From positions 62,001-126,000 of the forward strand of contig JAFTZH010000035.1 in the NCBI GenBank assembly GCA_017464565.1: 64,000 nucleotides of DNA, read 5' to 3'. Made by a program: the position numbers and the translations under genes. Positions 16,487 to 25,194 of this stretch are shown one piece after another. The DNA comes from Clostridia bacterium. GTDB lineage: Bacteria > Bacillota > Clostridia > Oscillospirales > CAG-272. Below the pieces are notes generated by a model. It saw only the letters and a list, made by a program, of their open reading frames with translations, did no database searches and was not told the origin of the DNA. The stretch's first letter is position 1; the number at the start of each line of letters is the position of its first letter.

Positions 16487-17290
16487 TTACAATGAATATA
16501 AAAATTCTCTGAGCAAAAGTCCCGAAAAGATAATTTGCTCATCGTGTTTTTCCAAATACCTATACATTTTGGTATTTCCCCTTATGTATAGAACACCGTC
16601 CATTATTGCAACGGGAATGACCGCGGCGTTTAAAACGTTTGAACGAAACGGAGCGGTTATAGTCGAAACGGCATCGTCGAACTGCGCGTTTTGATGTCCG
16701 CCGGAATCAGTTAAAAATTTCGCCTCGCCAACGACATATTTATTATTAAAGCGAGCCAGAAAATCCAAGCCCTTTTCTCTGTTGTAGCCTAAATATCTGA
16801 CTGCAAAATCCGCCGCTTCCGCATCAGAAACGTTCAAAACCGCGTTTTCGTCAGGATTGCGCAAAAAATCCCGGACGTTCCTGTAAACGTTAACTCCCAA
16901 AGTCCCTCTGTTTAACCAATTTTTAAACATAGGTCCTATCTGACGGTTGCTTTCCTTCGGTTCGGTGCATTTTTCAATCACCGCGTCATATCCCATAGCG
17001 TAAATCGTCTCGGCTATTCTGTTTATCATCTGCGGATTGCGTGTAATTGCCGAAGGGTCTTTGCGCAAATAAGCCACGTAAGAATCTTTTATTGGAAAAA
17101 GCTCCGCCTCGAGTAAATTTTTAACAAGACGCTCGTTATCTCGGCTAATAAAAGCATCTTCTATATTCCGTTGTATTTCGGAAGAAAGCTCTCTCCGCGA
17201 ATTCGGAGAGATAGGATAAATCTCGTACAGAGCGTCCAGATAATTTTCCCGAGCGGCCAATTCAACGCTCTTCCTGGTCCAAATATTCAT
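16487..17290 (-). CDS. Type II restriction endonuclease (PD-(D/E)xK)
   Basis: 267 residues. Partner of the methyltransferase by position. A PD-(D/E)xK-type active site is visible: D176 in KGLDFLARF, then E189 and K191 in VVGEAKFLTDSGGHQNAQFDDA; the GG-QN-QFDDA stretch after the EAK is typical of several type II nucleases. The helical N-terminal half probably binds DNA or mediates dimerisation. It is transcribed first; the nuclease-before-methyltransferase order is less common than the reverse and would need control of timing, but no C-protein gene is present. Start supported by AAAGGGGA. Specificity unknown. Confidence 0.85.
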   Translation of the reverse strand: MNIWTRKSVELAARENYLDALYEIYPISPNSRRELSSEIQRNIEDAFISRDNERLVKNLLEAELFPIKDSYVAYLRKDPSAITRNPQMINRIAETIYAMGYDAVIEKCTEPKESNRQIGPMFKNWLNRGTLGVNVYRNVRDFLRNPDENAVLNVSDAEAADFAVRYLGYNREKGLDFLARFNNKYVVGEAKFLTDSGGHQNAQFDDAVSTITAPFRSNVLNAAVIPVAIMDGVLYIRGNTKMYRYLEKHDEQIIFSGLLLREFLYSL

Positions 17291-17305
17291 AAAATCCCCT
17301 TTCGT

Positions 17306-18022
17306 TCACACGGCAAATCCGCCGTCTACGCCAATTATCTGACCTGTGATGAAATCAGCCTTATCCGAGGCGAGAAATTCCGCAAGATAGGCTATCTCGC
17401 AAGGCTTTCCTATCCTTCCGAGCGGAGTCGCGCCGCAAAGAGATGCCATATCGTCTTCTCCAAGCTCGGAATTCATATCGGTATCTATCACACCCGGCTC
17501 AATACAGTTCACCGTTATTCCCGAGGGTCCCAGCTCCTTGGCGAGCGCCATAGTCATTCCGCGTATTCCCGCCTTTGCCGCCGAGTAATGCACCTCGCAG
17601 GAGGCTCCGCATTTTCCCCACATAGAGCCGATATTTATTATCCTTCCGCTTTTCTGTGAAATCATAGCTTTTACTGCTTCGCGGGTTGCGTAAAAAGCCC
17701 CCGACAGATTCACCGACGTCATTCTCTCCCAATCCTCGTCGGTGATATCTCCGAACAGCCTTATCTGTGATATTCCCGCGTTATTTATAAGAACGTCTAT
17801 CCCGCCGAGATATTCTATCGCTTCGCGCACCGCGCCGCAAGCCTCGTCGGGACGCGAGATATCCGCTCTCACCGCAAAAGCCCCGCAAGAGAGAGAAAGC
17901 TCATTTGCCGCGTCTGCGCTGTTATTATATATAAAAGCCACCCGATATCCAAGCTCCGCAAAATACTCGGCGCAGGCTCTGCCTATTCCCCGCGAGCCGC
18001 CCGTTATAAGTACTTTTTTCAC
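17306..18022 (-). CDS. SDR-family oxidoreductase (FabG-like)
   Basis: 238 residues. NAD(P)H-dependent short-chain dehydrogenase. The cofactor loop GGSRGIG is at residues 8-14, NNAGIS at about 85-90, the catalytic Ser in INIGSMWG, and YSAAKAG supplies Tyr and Lys. The C-terminus ends GQIIGVDGGFAV as in FabG. It could be a 3-oxoacyl-ACP reductase or another hydroxysteroid/sugar dehydrogenase; no fatty-acid synthesis genes are adjacent. The start is GTG at 18022 with GGAG 9 bases upstream. It stops 15 bp before the restriction genes, which may be read through from its transcript. Confidence 0.88.
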   Translation of the reverse strand: MKKVLITGGSRGIGRACAEYFAELGYRVAFIYNNSADAANELSLSCGAFAVRADISRPDEACGAVREAIEYLGGIDVLINNAGISQIRLFGDITDEDWERMTSVNLSGAFYATREAVKAMISQKSGRIINIGSMWGKCGASCEVHYSAAKAGIRGMTMALAKELGPSGITVNCIEPGVIDTDMNSELGEDDMASLCGATPLGRIGKPCEIAYLAEFLASDKADFITGQIIGVDGGFAV

Positions 18023-18122
18023 AGCGTTTATCTCCGTTTCCCTTTAGTTTGATAATATTATAGCACATATACGTTCCTTTTTCAAGAAAAAAAGAATATA
18101 TAAGAAATATTTGTAAAAATCA

Positions 18123-18151
18123 TTGACAATGAAAATAAGTTATGATATAAT
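18123..18151 (+). promoter_or_regulatory. Consensus promoter of rpsF-ssb-rpsR
   Basis: TTGACA (18123-18128), 17-bp spacer, TATAAT (18146-18151). Confidence 0.88.
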
Positions 18152-18162
18152 ATTTATTCAGT

Positions 18163-18220
18163 ACGGGCAAATTCTGTCCGTCTCTCTACCGCGTACAAAT
18201 TCTATTTTACGGTATGCGGT
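18163..18220 (+). promoter_or_regulatory. Structured rpsF leader (possible S6:S18 autoregulatory element)
   Basis: Two hairpins precede rpsF: ACGGGC/GTCCGT (18163-18181) and ACCGCGTAC/GTATGCGGT (18188-18220, with one G-T pair). Leaders of rpsF operons often carry an RNA that binds the S6:S18 dimer. Position and a CCG in the stem agree, but I could not match the full motif. Confidence 0.45.
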
Positions 18221-18245
18221 CTTAAGTCCATAGGGAGGTGTAAAA

Positions 18246-18659
18246 ATGGATAAGGTTTTAAATTCTTACGAAGTTATGTTCATTACCGACGTTTCCAAGG
18301 GTGACGAAGCTACGGAAGCTACCGTAAGCAAGTTCGTTTCTATCATTGAGAACAACGCAGAAGTAATCGACGTAGCAAAATGGGGTAAGAGACGTCTTGC
18401 ATATCTCATCAACGATATGCCCGAAGGCTTCTACACTGTAGTTACCTTCAAGGCTGAATCTGCTTTCCCGAACGAGCTTGAGCGTCTTATGAACATCGAC
18501 GAGACCGTTATGCGTTCTCTTGTCACAAAGCTCGAGTACGACGCAGCCGAGAAGAAAGCTAAGCTCGCTGAAGTTTCCGAGCCCGCAACCGAAGACGCAG
18601 CTGCGGAAGCATCGTCCGAAACCGTTGCTGAAGAAGCCGTTTCCGACGTTGAGGAGTAA
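18246..18659 (+). CDS. rpsF: 30S ribosomal protein S6
   Basis: 137 residues. S6 core (about residues 5-97) with SYEVMFITDV, WGKRRLAYLINDMPEGFYTVVTF and DETVMRSLVTK. It binds S18 and 16S rRNA in the platform of the small subunit. The last ~40 residues are an Ala/Glu-rich acidic tail (SEPATEDAAAEASSE...), longer than the ~95-residue family norm. First gene of the rpsF-ssb-rpsR operon, with GGGAGGTG as ribosome binding site. Confidence 0.97.
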   Translation: MDKVLNSYEVMFITDVSKGDEATEATVSKFVSIIENNAEVIDVAKWGKRRLAYLINDMPEGFYTVVTFKAESAFPNELERLMNIDETVMRSLVTKLEYDAAEKKAKLAEVSEPATEDAAAEASSETVAEEAVSDVEE

Positions 18660-18686
18660 TCCTTAATTTTCAGAGGAGGCGTAATA

Positions 18687-19148
18687 ATGGCAAATTTCAA
18701 TTTAAACAAGGTTATTATGGGCGGTCGTCTGACTGCCGATCCTGAATTGAAGCAGACTCCCTCGGGTGTTTCGGTTTCTACCTTCAGCATCGCCGTCAAC
18801 CGCAGATACAGCTCAAAGGATTCATCACAGCAGACTCAGGCTGACTTTTTCAACGTTACCGCTTGGAGAGCAACTGCTGAATTCGTTTCCAAGTATTTCA
18901 GAAAAGGATCTTCCATATGCGTTATCGGATCTCTCCAGAACCGCACTTGGACCGATCAACAGGGTGTAAAGCATTACGCTACCGATATCATTGCGGACGA
19001 GGTCAATTTCGTTGACAGCAGAAGCGATTCTCAGTCGGCTCAAGCATCCTACACGCCTGACGCCTACACTTCGCCTTCATTCTCGTCGGACAACGCGTCC
19101 GCTCCGAAGTTTGAAGAGCTTCAAACAGACGACGACCTTCCCTTCTAA
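18687..19148 (+). CDS. ssb: Single-stranded DNA-binding protein
   Basis: 153 residues. OB-fold domain in the first ~105 residues (NKVIMGGRLTADPELKQTPSG, then FFNVTAWRATAEFVSKYFRKG), a Ser/Ala-rich linker, and the acidic tip DDDLPF that recruits replication and repair partners. Lies between rpsF and rpsR as in most Bacillota. Ribosome binding site GAGGAGG. Confidence 0.97.
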   Translation: MANFNLNKVIMGGRLTADPELKQTPSGVSVSTFSIAVNRRYSSKDSSQQTQADFFNVTAWRATAEFVSKYFRKGSSICVIGSLQNRTWTDQQGVKHYATDIIADEVNFVDSRSDSQSAQASYTPDAYTSPSFSSDNASAPKFEELQTDDDLPF

Positions 19149-19196
19149 TAAAGGTCCGTCGTTCCACTTAATTGATTATAACAGGAGGATTTCATA

Positions 19197-19451
19197 ATGG
19201 ATAGAACCGAAAACACTGCGCGTTCACCGAAGCCGATGATGCGCAGAAAGAAAAAAGTCTGCATCTTCTGCGTTGATAAAGTTGATTTCATCGACTACAA
19301 GGATTCCGCAAAGCTCAGAAAGTTCATCAGTGAGCGCGGAAAAATCCTTCCCAGAAGAGTTTCGGGAACCTGCGCGAAGCATCAGCGCGAGCTCAACACC
19401 GCTATCAAGCGTGCAAGACAGGTCGCTCTGCTTCCTTACGTTACGGACTGA
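19197..19451 (+). CDS. rpsR: 30S ribosomal protein S18 (Cys-containing, probable zinc form)
   Basis: 84 residues. The basic N-terminus is followed by KVCIFCVDK (CxxC) and later [12 protein letters not shown], giving a C-C...C-x-x-H pattern consistent with a zinc-binding S18. Such forms are often paired with zinc-free paralogues under Zur control; no paralogue is visible here. It heterodimerises with S6, encoded two genes upstream. RBS AGGAGG. Confidence 0.96.
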   Translation: MDRTENTARSPKPMMRRKKKVCIFCVDKVDFIDYKDSAKLRKFISERGKILPRRVSGTCAKHQRELNTAIKRARQVALLPYVTD

Positions 19452-19488
19452 TTAATATTCATTACCGCAAGGAAATATATCCAAGCAC

Positions 19489-19528
19489 TGAAAAGCGCTT
19501 ATGGCTTTGCTGCCATAAGCGCTTTTCA
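19489..19528. terminator. Bidirectional terminator between rpsR and spoIVA
   Basis: A 17-bp perfect stem (19489-19505 / 19512-19528) with a six-base loop, lying between two converging genes. Its A- and T-rich ends suit both strands. Confidence 0.9.
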
Positions 19529-19529
19529 T

Positions 19530-21008
19530 TTACAATATTATACAGATAAGACCGCCGCTGCCCTCGTTTATGATGCGTTCGAGAGTTTCTGAAAGCTTGA
19601 GTCTCGACTCCTCCGGCATATGCTCCAGCTTCGTGTGAAGCCCCTCGTTGACAAGCTCGTAAAGGCTTTTGCCGAAAACGTTGGACTCCCATATCCTGCC
19701 AGGCTCTTCCTCAAATTCCTTAAGCATATATTTTACGAGGTCCTCGGACTGCTGTTCGGTTCCGACGATAGGATTTATCTCGGTCTCGATATTCGCGCGT
19801 ATCATATGGATTGACTGCGCGGAGGCACAGAGCTTTACGCCGTATCCACCCGATTGCTTTACTATCTCCGGCTCCTCAAGATGAAGCTCATCTACCGTAG
19901 GCATAACTATTCCGTATCCCTTTTCCTCCGCCATAGTCAACGCTTCAGATACCCTGTCGTAACGGCTCTTCATCTCGGACAGCTCGCCAAGAAGGGATAT
20001 AAGCTCCCTCTCGTTTCCTATCTCAAAGCCGCTCAGTTCACTCAGAACCGAATAATACAAATCGTTCTCAAAGCTTACGTTTACCACCGCTTTTCCCGTT
20101 CCGAGATCGATATCCTCAATAACGCTCGACGCGATATACTCGTTGTTTCCAAGCTCCGAAAAAGCATCCTTGATATCTCCCGTCTTACGGATTTTATCGG
20201 CGCAAGCGCATACCGAAGAATTTACCGAAGCGCGTATTTTATGCTCACCGTCAAGAGCCGACATCCACGACGGCATTTTTACTCTTATCTCGGTAACGGG
20301 AAATTCGTGAAGAACAAGCTCAAGAATATGTCTTATATCCTCTGCGTCAAGGTCTATACAACTGACGAGAGCCACCGGAACATCGTATTTTGCTTCCAGC
20401 TCGTAAGCCAAGGCGATAGAGGTCTCCGACGACGGATCGGCGGAATTGAGTACCATAGCAAACGGCTTTCCAATAGCCTTAAGCTCTCCTACTATTCTCT
20501 CCTCCGCCGCCACGTAGCATTCCCTCGGTATCTCGCCTATCGTGCCGTCAGTCGTTATCAGCATTCCTATCGTGGAGTGCTCCTTTATAACCTTCTCGGT
20601 TCCCATCTCAGCCGCCTCAACGAAGGGCATAGGCTCCTCCTGCCAAGGTGTATGCACCATTCTCGGCTGACCGTTTTCAATAGTTCCAAGCGCCTCGGAC
20701 ACTATGTATCCCACGCAGTCTATCATCTTCACGCGGAGAGAAGCGCAATCGTCAAGGCTTATCGTTACCGCTTCGTCGGGAACGAACTTCGGCTCGGTTG
20801 TCATAACCGTTTTTCCCGCCGCCGACTGAGGCATCTCATCTCTGGCGCGGTCCCTCGAATATCCGTCGTCTATGTTCGGAAGCACGAGAGACTCCATAAA
20901 TCTTTTGATAAAAGTAGATTTTCCCGTTCTTACGGGACCTACGACGCCGATATAGATATCGCCTCCCGTGCGCTCCGCAATATCTCGGTAAATAGAATGT
21001 TCTGCCAT
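19530..21008 (-). CDS. spoIVA: Stage IV sporulation protein A (coat morphogenetic ATPase)
   Basis: 492 residues, exactly the usual family length. SpoIVA polymerises on the forespore surface using ATP to build the basement layer of the spore coat. The Walker A loop GPVRTGKST is at residues 24-32, followed by DEMPQSAAGKTVMTTEPKFVP and the typical C-terminus ending GGLICIIL. I chose the Met at 21008 because GGGAGG lies 8 bases upstream; the longer frame to 21035 adds nine unlikely residues. It follows coaD with an 89-bp gap. Good evidence that the organism makes endospores. Confidence 0.97.
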   Translation of the reverse strand: MAEHSIYRDIAERTGGDIYIGVVGPVRTGKSTFIKRFMESLVLPNIDDGYSRDRARDEMPQSAAGKTVMTTEPKFVPDEAVTISLDDCASLRVKMIDCVGYIVSEALGTIENGQPRMVHTPWQEEPMPFVEAAEMGTEKVIKEHSTIGMLITTDGTIGEIPRECYVAAEERIVGELKAIGKPFAMVLNSADPSSETSIALAYELEAKYDVPVALVSCIDLDAEDIRHILELVLHEFPVTEIRVKMPSWMSALDGEHKIRASVNSSVCACADKIRKTGDIKDAFSELGNNEYIASSVIEDIDLGTGKAVVNVSFENDLYYSVLSELSGFEIGNERELISLLGELSEMKSRYDRVSEALTMAEEKGYGIVMPTVDELHLEEPEIVKQSGGYGVKLCASAQSIHMIRANIETEINPIVGTEQQSEDLVKYMLKEFEEEPGRIWESNVFGKSLYELVNEGLHTKLEHMPEESRLKLSETLERIINEGSGGLICIIL

Positions 21009-21097
21009 AAAAAAATCCTCCCGTTTATTTGTCAATAAAATATATGGGAGGATATTCGTATTTAGAACGTGCTTGTTTATTTTTTGTGCGGACGCGC

Positions 21098-21598
21098 TTA
21101 TCGTCTGCCCGCCAATATAGCGGATATCTCGGCTATCGCCGCCTCGGGAAGATATTCGGAAATATCCTCTCCTGCCAAAAGTTTCTCTCTGACGAGCGTT
21201 GAGCTGACCTCTTCAAGTCCCTTCTCGGTTTCAAGCAATATAGTTTTCGCGTCGGGATTACGCTCCTCGTTATACCGCGCCATTTTCATCTCGTATTCTC
21301 TGTCGGTCTCGTTTCTGACACCCTTCACTATGGCGCAGACTCCAAGCTCTTCCGCAAGTTTCCATAAATATCCGTCGGAGGATATTACCTCAACCCCTTC
21401 AAGTCCCCTCAAAGCCGCCTCGGCTATCCGCCGGCGCTCCTCAAGCGAAAAGGTATACCTCTTCTCCGCGTTTATCATGACGGCAAGATAAACCTTATCA
21501 TAGCTTTCAAGCGCGCGCTTAACTATATTTATATGCCCGTTTGTAATTGGGTCAAAGCTTCCGGGTACTATCGCCGCCCCCCGTACTTTTTTATCCAT
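21098..21598 (-). CDS. coaD: Phosphopantetheine adenylyltransferase
   Basis: 166 residues. Cytoplasmic nucleotidyltransferase making dephospho-CoA from 4'-phosphopantetheine and ATP. Residues 12-22 (PGSFDPITNGH) hold the HxGH-class T/HxxH motif, and KGVRNETDREYEMKMARYN and SSTLVREKL are typical. Seven bp downstream of rsmD, the usual neighbour; member of uvrC-rsmD-coaD-spoIVA. Confidence 0.96.
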   Translation of the reverse strand: MDKKVRGAAIVPGSFDPITNGHINIVKRALESYDKVYLAVMINAEKRYTFSLEERRRIAEAALRGLEGVEVISSDGYLWKLAEELGVCAIVKGVRNETDREYEMKMARYNEERNPDAKTILLETEKGLEEVSSTLVREKLLAGEDISEYLPEAAIAEISAILAGRR

Positions 21599-21605
21599 AT
21601 ATACC

Positions 21606-22166
21606 TCATTTCCCCGGAGTAAGCACGGTTATATAGGACCTTCCGTATCTTACAGCCTTCAGCTTTTCAAACTTATTCTCCAACTCTGCGTTTCCGAGAA
21701 AAACGTCCTCATTTCCCGTCTCGCATATTATGAGGGTTGAGGTCTTCAGCATATCAGCCGAAACGAGCTCCGAGAGTGCTTTTACGCAAAGATTTGAAGC
21801 GTACGGCGGATCGATAAAAACTATATCAAAGCGCTTCCCTTGATTTTTTCTGATATATTCTCCGTATTCGCAGTTATATATCTCGCAATTTTCCGAAAGT
21901 CTCGTTTTCTCGGCGTTGGTCTTTATTATTTTTACCGCGTCCTTGGATTTATCCGTCATAACGGCGCTCGCCGCTCCTCTGCTCAACGCCTCAAGAGACA
22001 TCTGTCCGCTGCCCGCAAAAAGCTCCAGAACGCTTCTTCCCTCTATATCGAACTGAAGCATCGAAAAGACGGCTTCCTTCGTTCTTTCGGTCGTAGGGCG
22101 GGTCGCCTCTCCCTCAAGCGTCAAAAGGCGCACGCCCTTTGCCTTTCCGGTTATTATTCTCATCAT
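21606..22166 (-). CDS. rsmD: 16S rRNA (guanine(966)-N(2))-methyltransferase
   Basis: 186 residues. Motif I VLELFAGSG is at residues 46-54, followed by the family-typical SLEALSRGA; the catalytic DPPY is at 119-122. Methylates G966 of 16S rRNA near the P site. The N-terminal MRIITGKAKGVRL is diagnostic. AGGTGAT serves as ribosome binding site. 7 bp ahead of coaD, 17 bp after uvrC. Confidence 0.95.
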   Translation of the reverse strand: MMRIITGKAKGVRLLTLEGEATRPTTERTKEAVFSMLQFDIEGRSVLELFAGSGQMSLEALSRGAASAVMTDKSKDAVKIIKTNAEKTRLSENCEIYNCEYGEYIRKNQGKRFDIVFIDPPYASNLCVKALSELVSADMLKTSTLIICETGNEDVFLGNAELENKFEKLKAVRYGRSYITVLTPGK

Positions 22167-22183
22167 AGCTTTATCACCTGAAA

Positions 22184-24025
22184 TTATTCCCTTCCTTTAA
22201 AATACGAAACTATATTTTCCGCGTCCGTACGGCTTATTCCCTTTATCGCCGAAAGCTCATCGACATCCGCTCGCTTTACCGCCGCAAGCCCGCCAAGCTC
22301 TTTCAGGAGCAACGCCGCCTTTGACGGCCCTATTCCTTTTATCTTTTCAAGAGAGGAATGCTTCAGCGTCGAACGCTTCGCGTCGGTCGTTCTCTTGACT
22401 GAAAAACGGTGTACCTCCTCCTGAATACCGTATATCAGCATAAATACCGACTTGTTTTTAGCGATATTTATCTCCTCGGTATCGGTACACAGCGCCCTCG
22501 TTTTGTGAAAATCGTCCTTTACCATTCCGAAAACGGGTATCTCTATGCCCTTTTCCCTCATAAGCTGTTTTACGACCGATATATGTCCGCGTCCTCCGTC
22601 GATGAGAAGCAGGTCGGGATATTTGGCAAAAGAGCCTTGATTGTCGCTGTTTAGCCTGTCAAAACGGCGGCTCAGCGCCTCGCGCATAGAAGCGTAATCG
22701 TCGGTTCCCGAAACGCTCTTGATATTGAAGGTTCTGTAATCCGCCTTGTTAAATTTTCCATTCTCGCAGACTATCATTCCGCAGGTCTTGTTATCCGACC
22801 CTATATTCGAAATATCGTACGCCTCTATTCTCTCGGGAAGCGTTTCAAGGCGCAGAAGCTCGGCAAGCTCAAACAGAACGTACTCGTCCTTCTTGGCGTC
22901 AAGCGCGTTTTGCCTTACCTTCTCCGCCGCGTTCTCGTTAACCGTCTCGCAGAGTCTGTGCAAATCTCCCCTCTCGGGTGTGCGGACGCTTATCTTTCTT
23001 CCGGCGCGCTCGGATAAATAATCGGTAAGCGCCAGCACGTCTTCCTCCTCAAGCTCAAAGGAAAGCAAGACGCTTTTAGGTATATAATCGTATATTTTAT
23101 AATGCTCCGCGATAAACGACGAAAGAGTGCCGCTGTCCACGATAGTGTTGGCGCCGAACACGAAATCCGCCTTATCGGTAACGACTCCGTCACGCACGTA
23201 CATAACCGAAATACAAGTGGAAATATCGTCGGAACAGATGCCGAAAATATCCTGCTCCGTTCCCGGAGCCGCCACCATATGCTGTTTTTCATTCAGCTTT
23301 CCGAGGGCGTTTATCGTATCCCTGCACCGTGCCGCCGCCTCAAATTTTTCAGCCTCGGCAAATTCAAGCATTTGTGTTTCAAGCGTACTCACGGCTTCCG
23401 CCGTATTTCCCTTGAGTATGTCGGAAGCGCACCTTACGAGAGAGCCGTATTCCTCCGCGCTCACCTTTCCCGTACACACGCCGCAGCATTGGTTTATCTG
23501 ATAATATATACACGGACGCTCCTTGCCTATATCCTGCGGAAAGCGTCTCTTGCAGGTCGGTATGCCGAGCGTTTTTCTTATAACGTCAAGCACGGTAAAT
23601 ACGGTAGAGGTACCCGTAAACGGCCCGAAATATTTCGCCTTGTCTGAGAGACGGGTCCTCGTGTAAACGAGACGCGGATACTCCTCCGCCGTTATCTTTA
23701 TATACGGATAGGATTTCGCGTCTTTAAGTCTTATATTATATTTCGGAGAATACTGCTTTATCAGCGTATTTTCAAGCGTCAGAGCCTCTATCTCGCTTGA
23801 ACAGACGATATACTCAAAATCCTCCGCCGTTCTTACCATCTTATCTGTCTTGAGGTTTTTTCTGCCGTTCTGAAAATACTGCGACACCCTGTTCTTGAGC
23901 TTTGCGGATTTACCGACGTATATCACCTTCTGATTTTTGTCCCTCATTATATAAACGCCGGGACACAAAGGCAGAGAATTAGCTTTTTCGAGCAATTCCT
24001 GCGTTCTCTTTTCGGTTTGCGGCAT
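22184..24025 (-). CDS. uvrC: Excinuclease ABC subunit C
   Basis: 613 residues. Nucleotide-excision repair nuclease that makes the 3' and 5' incisions in complex with UvrB. In order: GIY-YIG domain (about 16-95, GVYIMRDKNQKVIYVGKSAKLKNR), cysteine cluster (near CKRRFPQ..CCGVC), UVR motif (EAEKFEAAARCRDTI), RNase H-like endonuclase domain (AYDISNIGSDNKTCGMIV, DLLLIDGGRGH) and C-terminal helix-hairpin-helix pair. Strong RBS AAGGAGGGAG. First gene of uvrC-rsmD-coaD-spoIVA. Confidence 0.97.
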   Translation of the reverse strand: MPQTEKRTQELLEKANSLPLCPGVYIMRDKNQKVIYVGKSAKLKNRVSQYFQNGRKNLKTDKMVRTAEDFEYIVCSSEIEALTLENTLIKQYSPKYNIRLKDAKSYPYIKITAEEYPRLVYTRTRLSDKAKYFGPFTGTSTVFTVLDVIRKTLGIPTCKRRFPQDIGKERPCIYYQINQCCGVCTGKVSAEEYGSLVRCASDILKGNTAEAVSTLETQMLEFAEAEKFEAAARCRDTINALGKLNEKQHMVAAPGTEQDIFGICSDDISTCISVMYVRDGVVTDKADFVFGANTIVDSGTLSSFIAEHYKIYDYIPKSVLLSFELEEEDVLALTDYLSERAGRKISVRTPERGDLHRLCETVNENAAEKVRQNALDAKKDEYVLFELAELLRLETLPERIEAYDISNIGSDNKTCGMIVCENGKFNKADYRTFNIKSVSGTDDYASMREALSRRFDRLNSDNQGSFAKYPDLLLIDGGRGHISVVKQLMREKGIEIPVFGMVKDDFHKTRALCTDTEEINIAKNKSVFMLIYGIQEEVHRFSVKRTTDAKRSTLKHSSLEKIKGIGPSKAALLLKELGGLAAVKRADVDELSAIKGISRTDAENIVSYFKGRE

Positions 24026-24103
24026 AATTCTCCCTCCTTTACGTTAACCTTATCCGAGTCATAACGCCGACTTTTAGTATTAGGACTCAGCTGACTTAAA
24101 AGC

Positions 24104-24132
24104 AAAAACGGAGCTGTCGCAAAGACAGCTCC
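24104..24132 (-). terminator. Terminator of the HPr gene
   Basis: GGAGCTGTC (24110-24118) pairs with GACAGCTCC (24124-24132). On the minus strand it is followed by GTTTTTGCT. Confidence 0.85.
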
Positions 24133-24142
24133 TTATGATTGA

Positions 24143-24406
24143 TTATTCTGCGAACCCCGTTAATATAAGCTCAACCAAAGCGTTTATCGCCAATTCCTCG
24201 TCCTGACCGTCAGCTATCAAGGTAACGGTCATTCCCTTTGCGATACCCAGCGAAAGAACTCCGAGCAAGCTCTTCGCGTTGACCTTGCGTTCATCTTTTT
24301 CAACCCATATCGAGCTCTTATAACAATTTGCCTTCTGGATAAAAAATGTTGCCGGTCTTGCGTGCAAGCCGATATTGTTAGTAATAGTTACTTCTTTTCT
24401 TAACAT
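24143..24406 (-). CDS. HPr-family phosphocarrier protein
   Basis: 87 residues. The PTS phosphoryl carrier fold with the active-site His15 in NIGLHARPAT and the regulatory Ser46 in NAKSLLGVLSLG. Both sites being present suggests a true HPr that can take phosphate from enzyme I and be phosphorylated by HPr kinase, rather than a Crh (which lacks His15). No enzyme I gene is adjacent; the gene is monocistronic. 230 bp of AT-rich sequence upstream (24407-24636) hold no other gene. Confidence 0.93.
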   Translation of the reverse strand: MLRKEVTITNNIGLHARPATFFIQKANCYKSSIWVEKDERKVNAKSLLGVLSLGIAKGMTVTLIADGQDEELAINALVELILTGFAE

Positions 24407-24636
24407 AAAAATACTGCTCCTGTTCTTCGGGATATTTCCCGTGGCTACCGAAATTCACGTCATTTCTTTAGCTTGATTCTATATACAATAGTATATCAAA
24501 AAAAGAGTATAAAATCAATAGCTAAACATTGGTGATATTTTATAAACTTTTTCATTTTTATCAAACAAAAAATTCACAAAATCAACATAAAACCATAAAT
24601 TTGACGGGATAATAAGCTTTTTTTCGCAAAAAGACC

Positions 24637-25182
24637 TTATTCTTCCTCGTATATTTCGATAGACGTAACGGTTATATTTACGCTGACGAATTCGGTATAT
24701 ACTTCTATCGACTGCCCCGCCGCAATATAGGTGCTTCCGTCAATACAAAAGCCGCCTTCCTCGTTATAGCTTCCCACGCAAAGCAATCTGCCTCTCGCGT
24801 TGACGCGGGACTCCTCGTTGGGATAGAATATCTCGTGAACCTCTCCGTTGGAGTCGGTAAAATACTTTGAGGCGGGAGTGATATTCAAAGCGCCCTGATT
24901 TTCCGACTCGCTCATCAGCGTTCCGAGCAGCTCCCCGTCAGATGAAAAATATACCGAGTCTCCAACGTTCATATAGTTTGGAGTCGTATACCTTATATCC
25001 TCTATCGCGAATGAAACGACGTATTCATCGTCATTTCGGTCGTCGGTAAGAAATTCTATTATATTGTGTCTGAAATAAATACCGACTATCGCAACGATAA
25101 CGAGAATGATTATCATAGCGTCGACAGCGTTAAAATGAGGCGCCGTCTTTCTGTCCGCTTTAGAGCGTTTTATTTTATTCAT
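24637..25182 (-). CDS. DUF4330-type membrane-anchored protein (second of pair)
   Basis: 181 residues. One N-terminal transmembrane helix (about 20-40, AVDAMIIILVIVAIVGIYF), short cytoplasmic basic N-terminus, and a beta-rich extracellular remainder: YVVSFAIEDIRYTTPNYMNVGDSV and a C-terminal VNITVTSIEIYEEE. It resembles the preceding gene product in layout and in the pattern of a strand about conducting values (SFAIEDI / YTVEFIGVDEEYI), consistent with DUF4330. Function unknown. Last gene of the rimM operon, 12 bp after its partner, with AAGGAGG as ribosome binding site. Confidence 0.7.
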   Translation of the reverse strand: MNKIKRSKADRKTAPHFNAVDAMIIILVIVAIVGIYFRHNIIEFLTDDRNDDEYVVSFAIEDIRYTTPNYMNVGDSVYFSSDGELLGTLMSESENQGALNITPASKYFTDSNGEVHEIFYPNEESRVNARGRLLCVGSYNEEGGFCIDGSTYIAAGQSIEVYTEFVSVNITVTSIEIYEEE

Positions 25183-25194
25183 AGCCGTGCCTCC

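Noticed and set aside
15158-18022. Genomic island inserted at tRNA-Leu
   Set aside because: No integrase, no repeated tRNA 3' end, and the SDR gene looks native; only the restriction pair is plausibly acquired.
19854-21038. Long open frame antisense to spoIVA
   Set aside because: Shadow of spoIVA; basic, low-complexity product without family resemblance.
24611-24641. Hairpin-like AT-rich palindrome after the DUF4330 gene
   Set aside because: Weak stem made of A-T pairs and no T-run on the proper side; not called a terminator.
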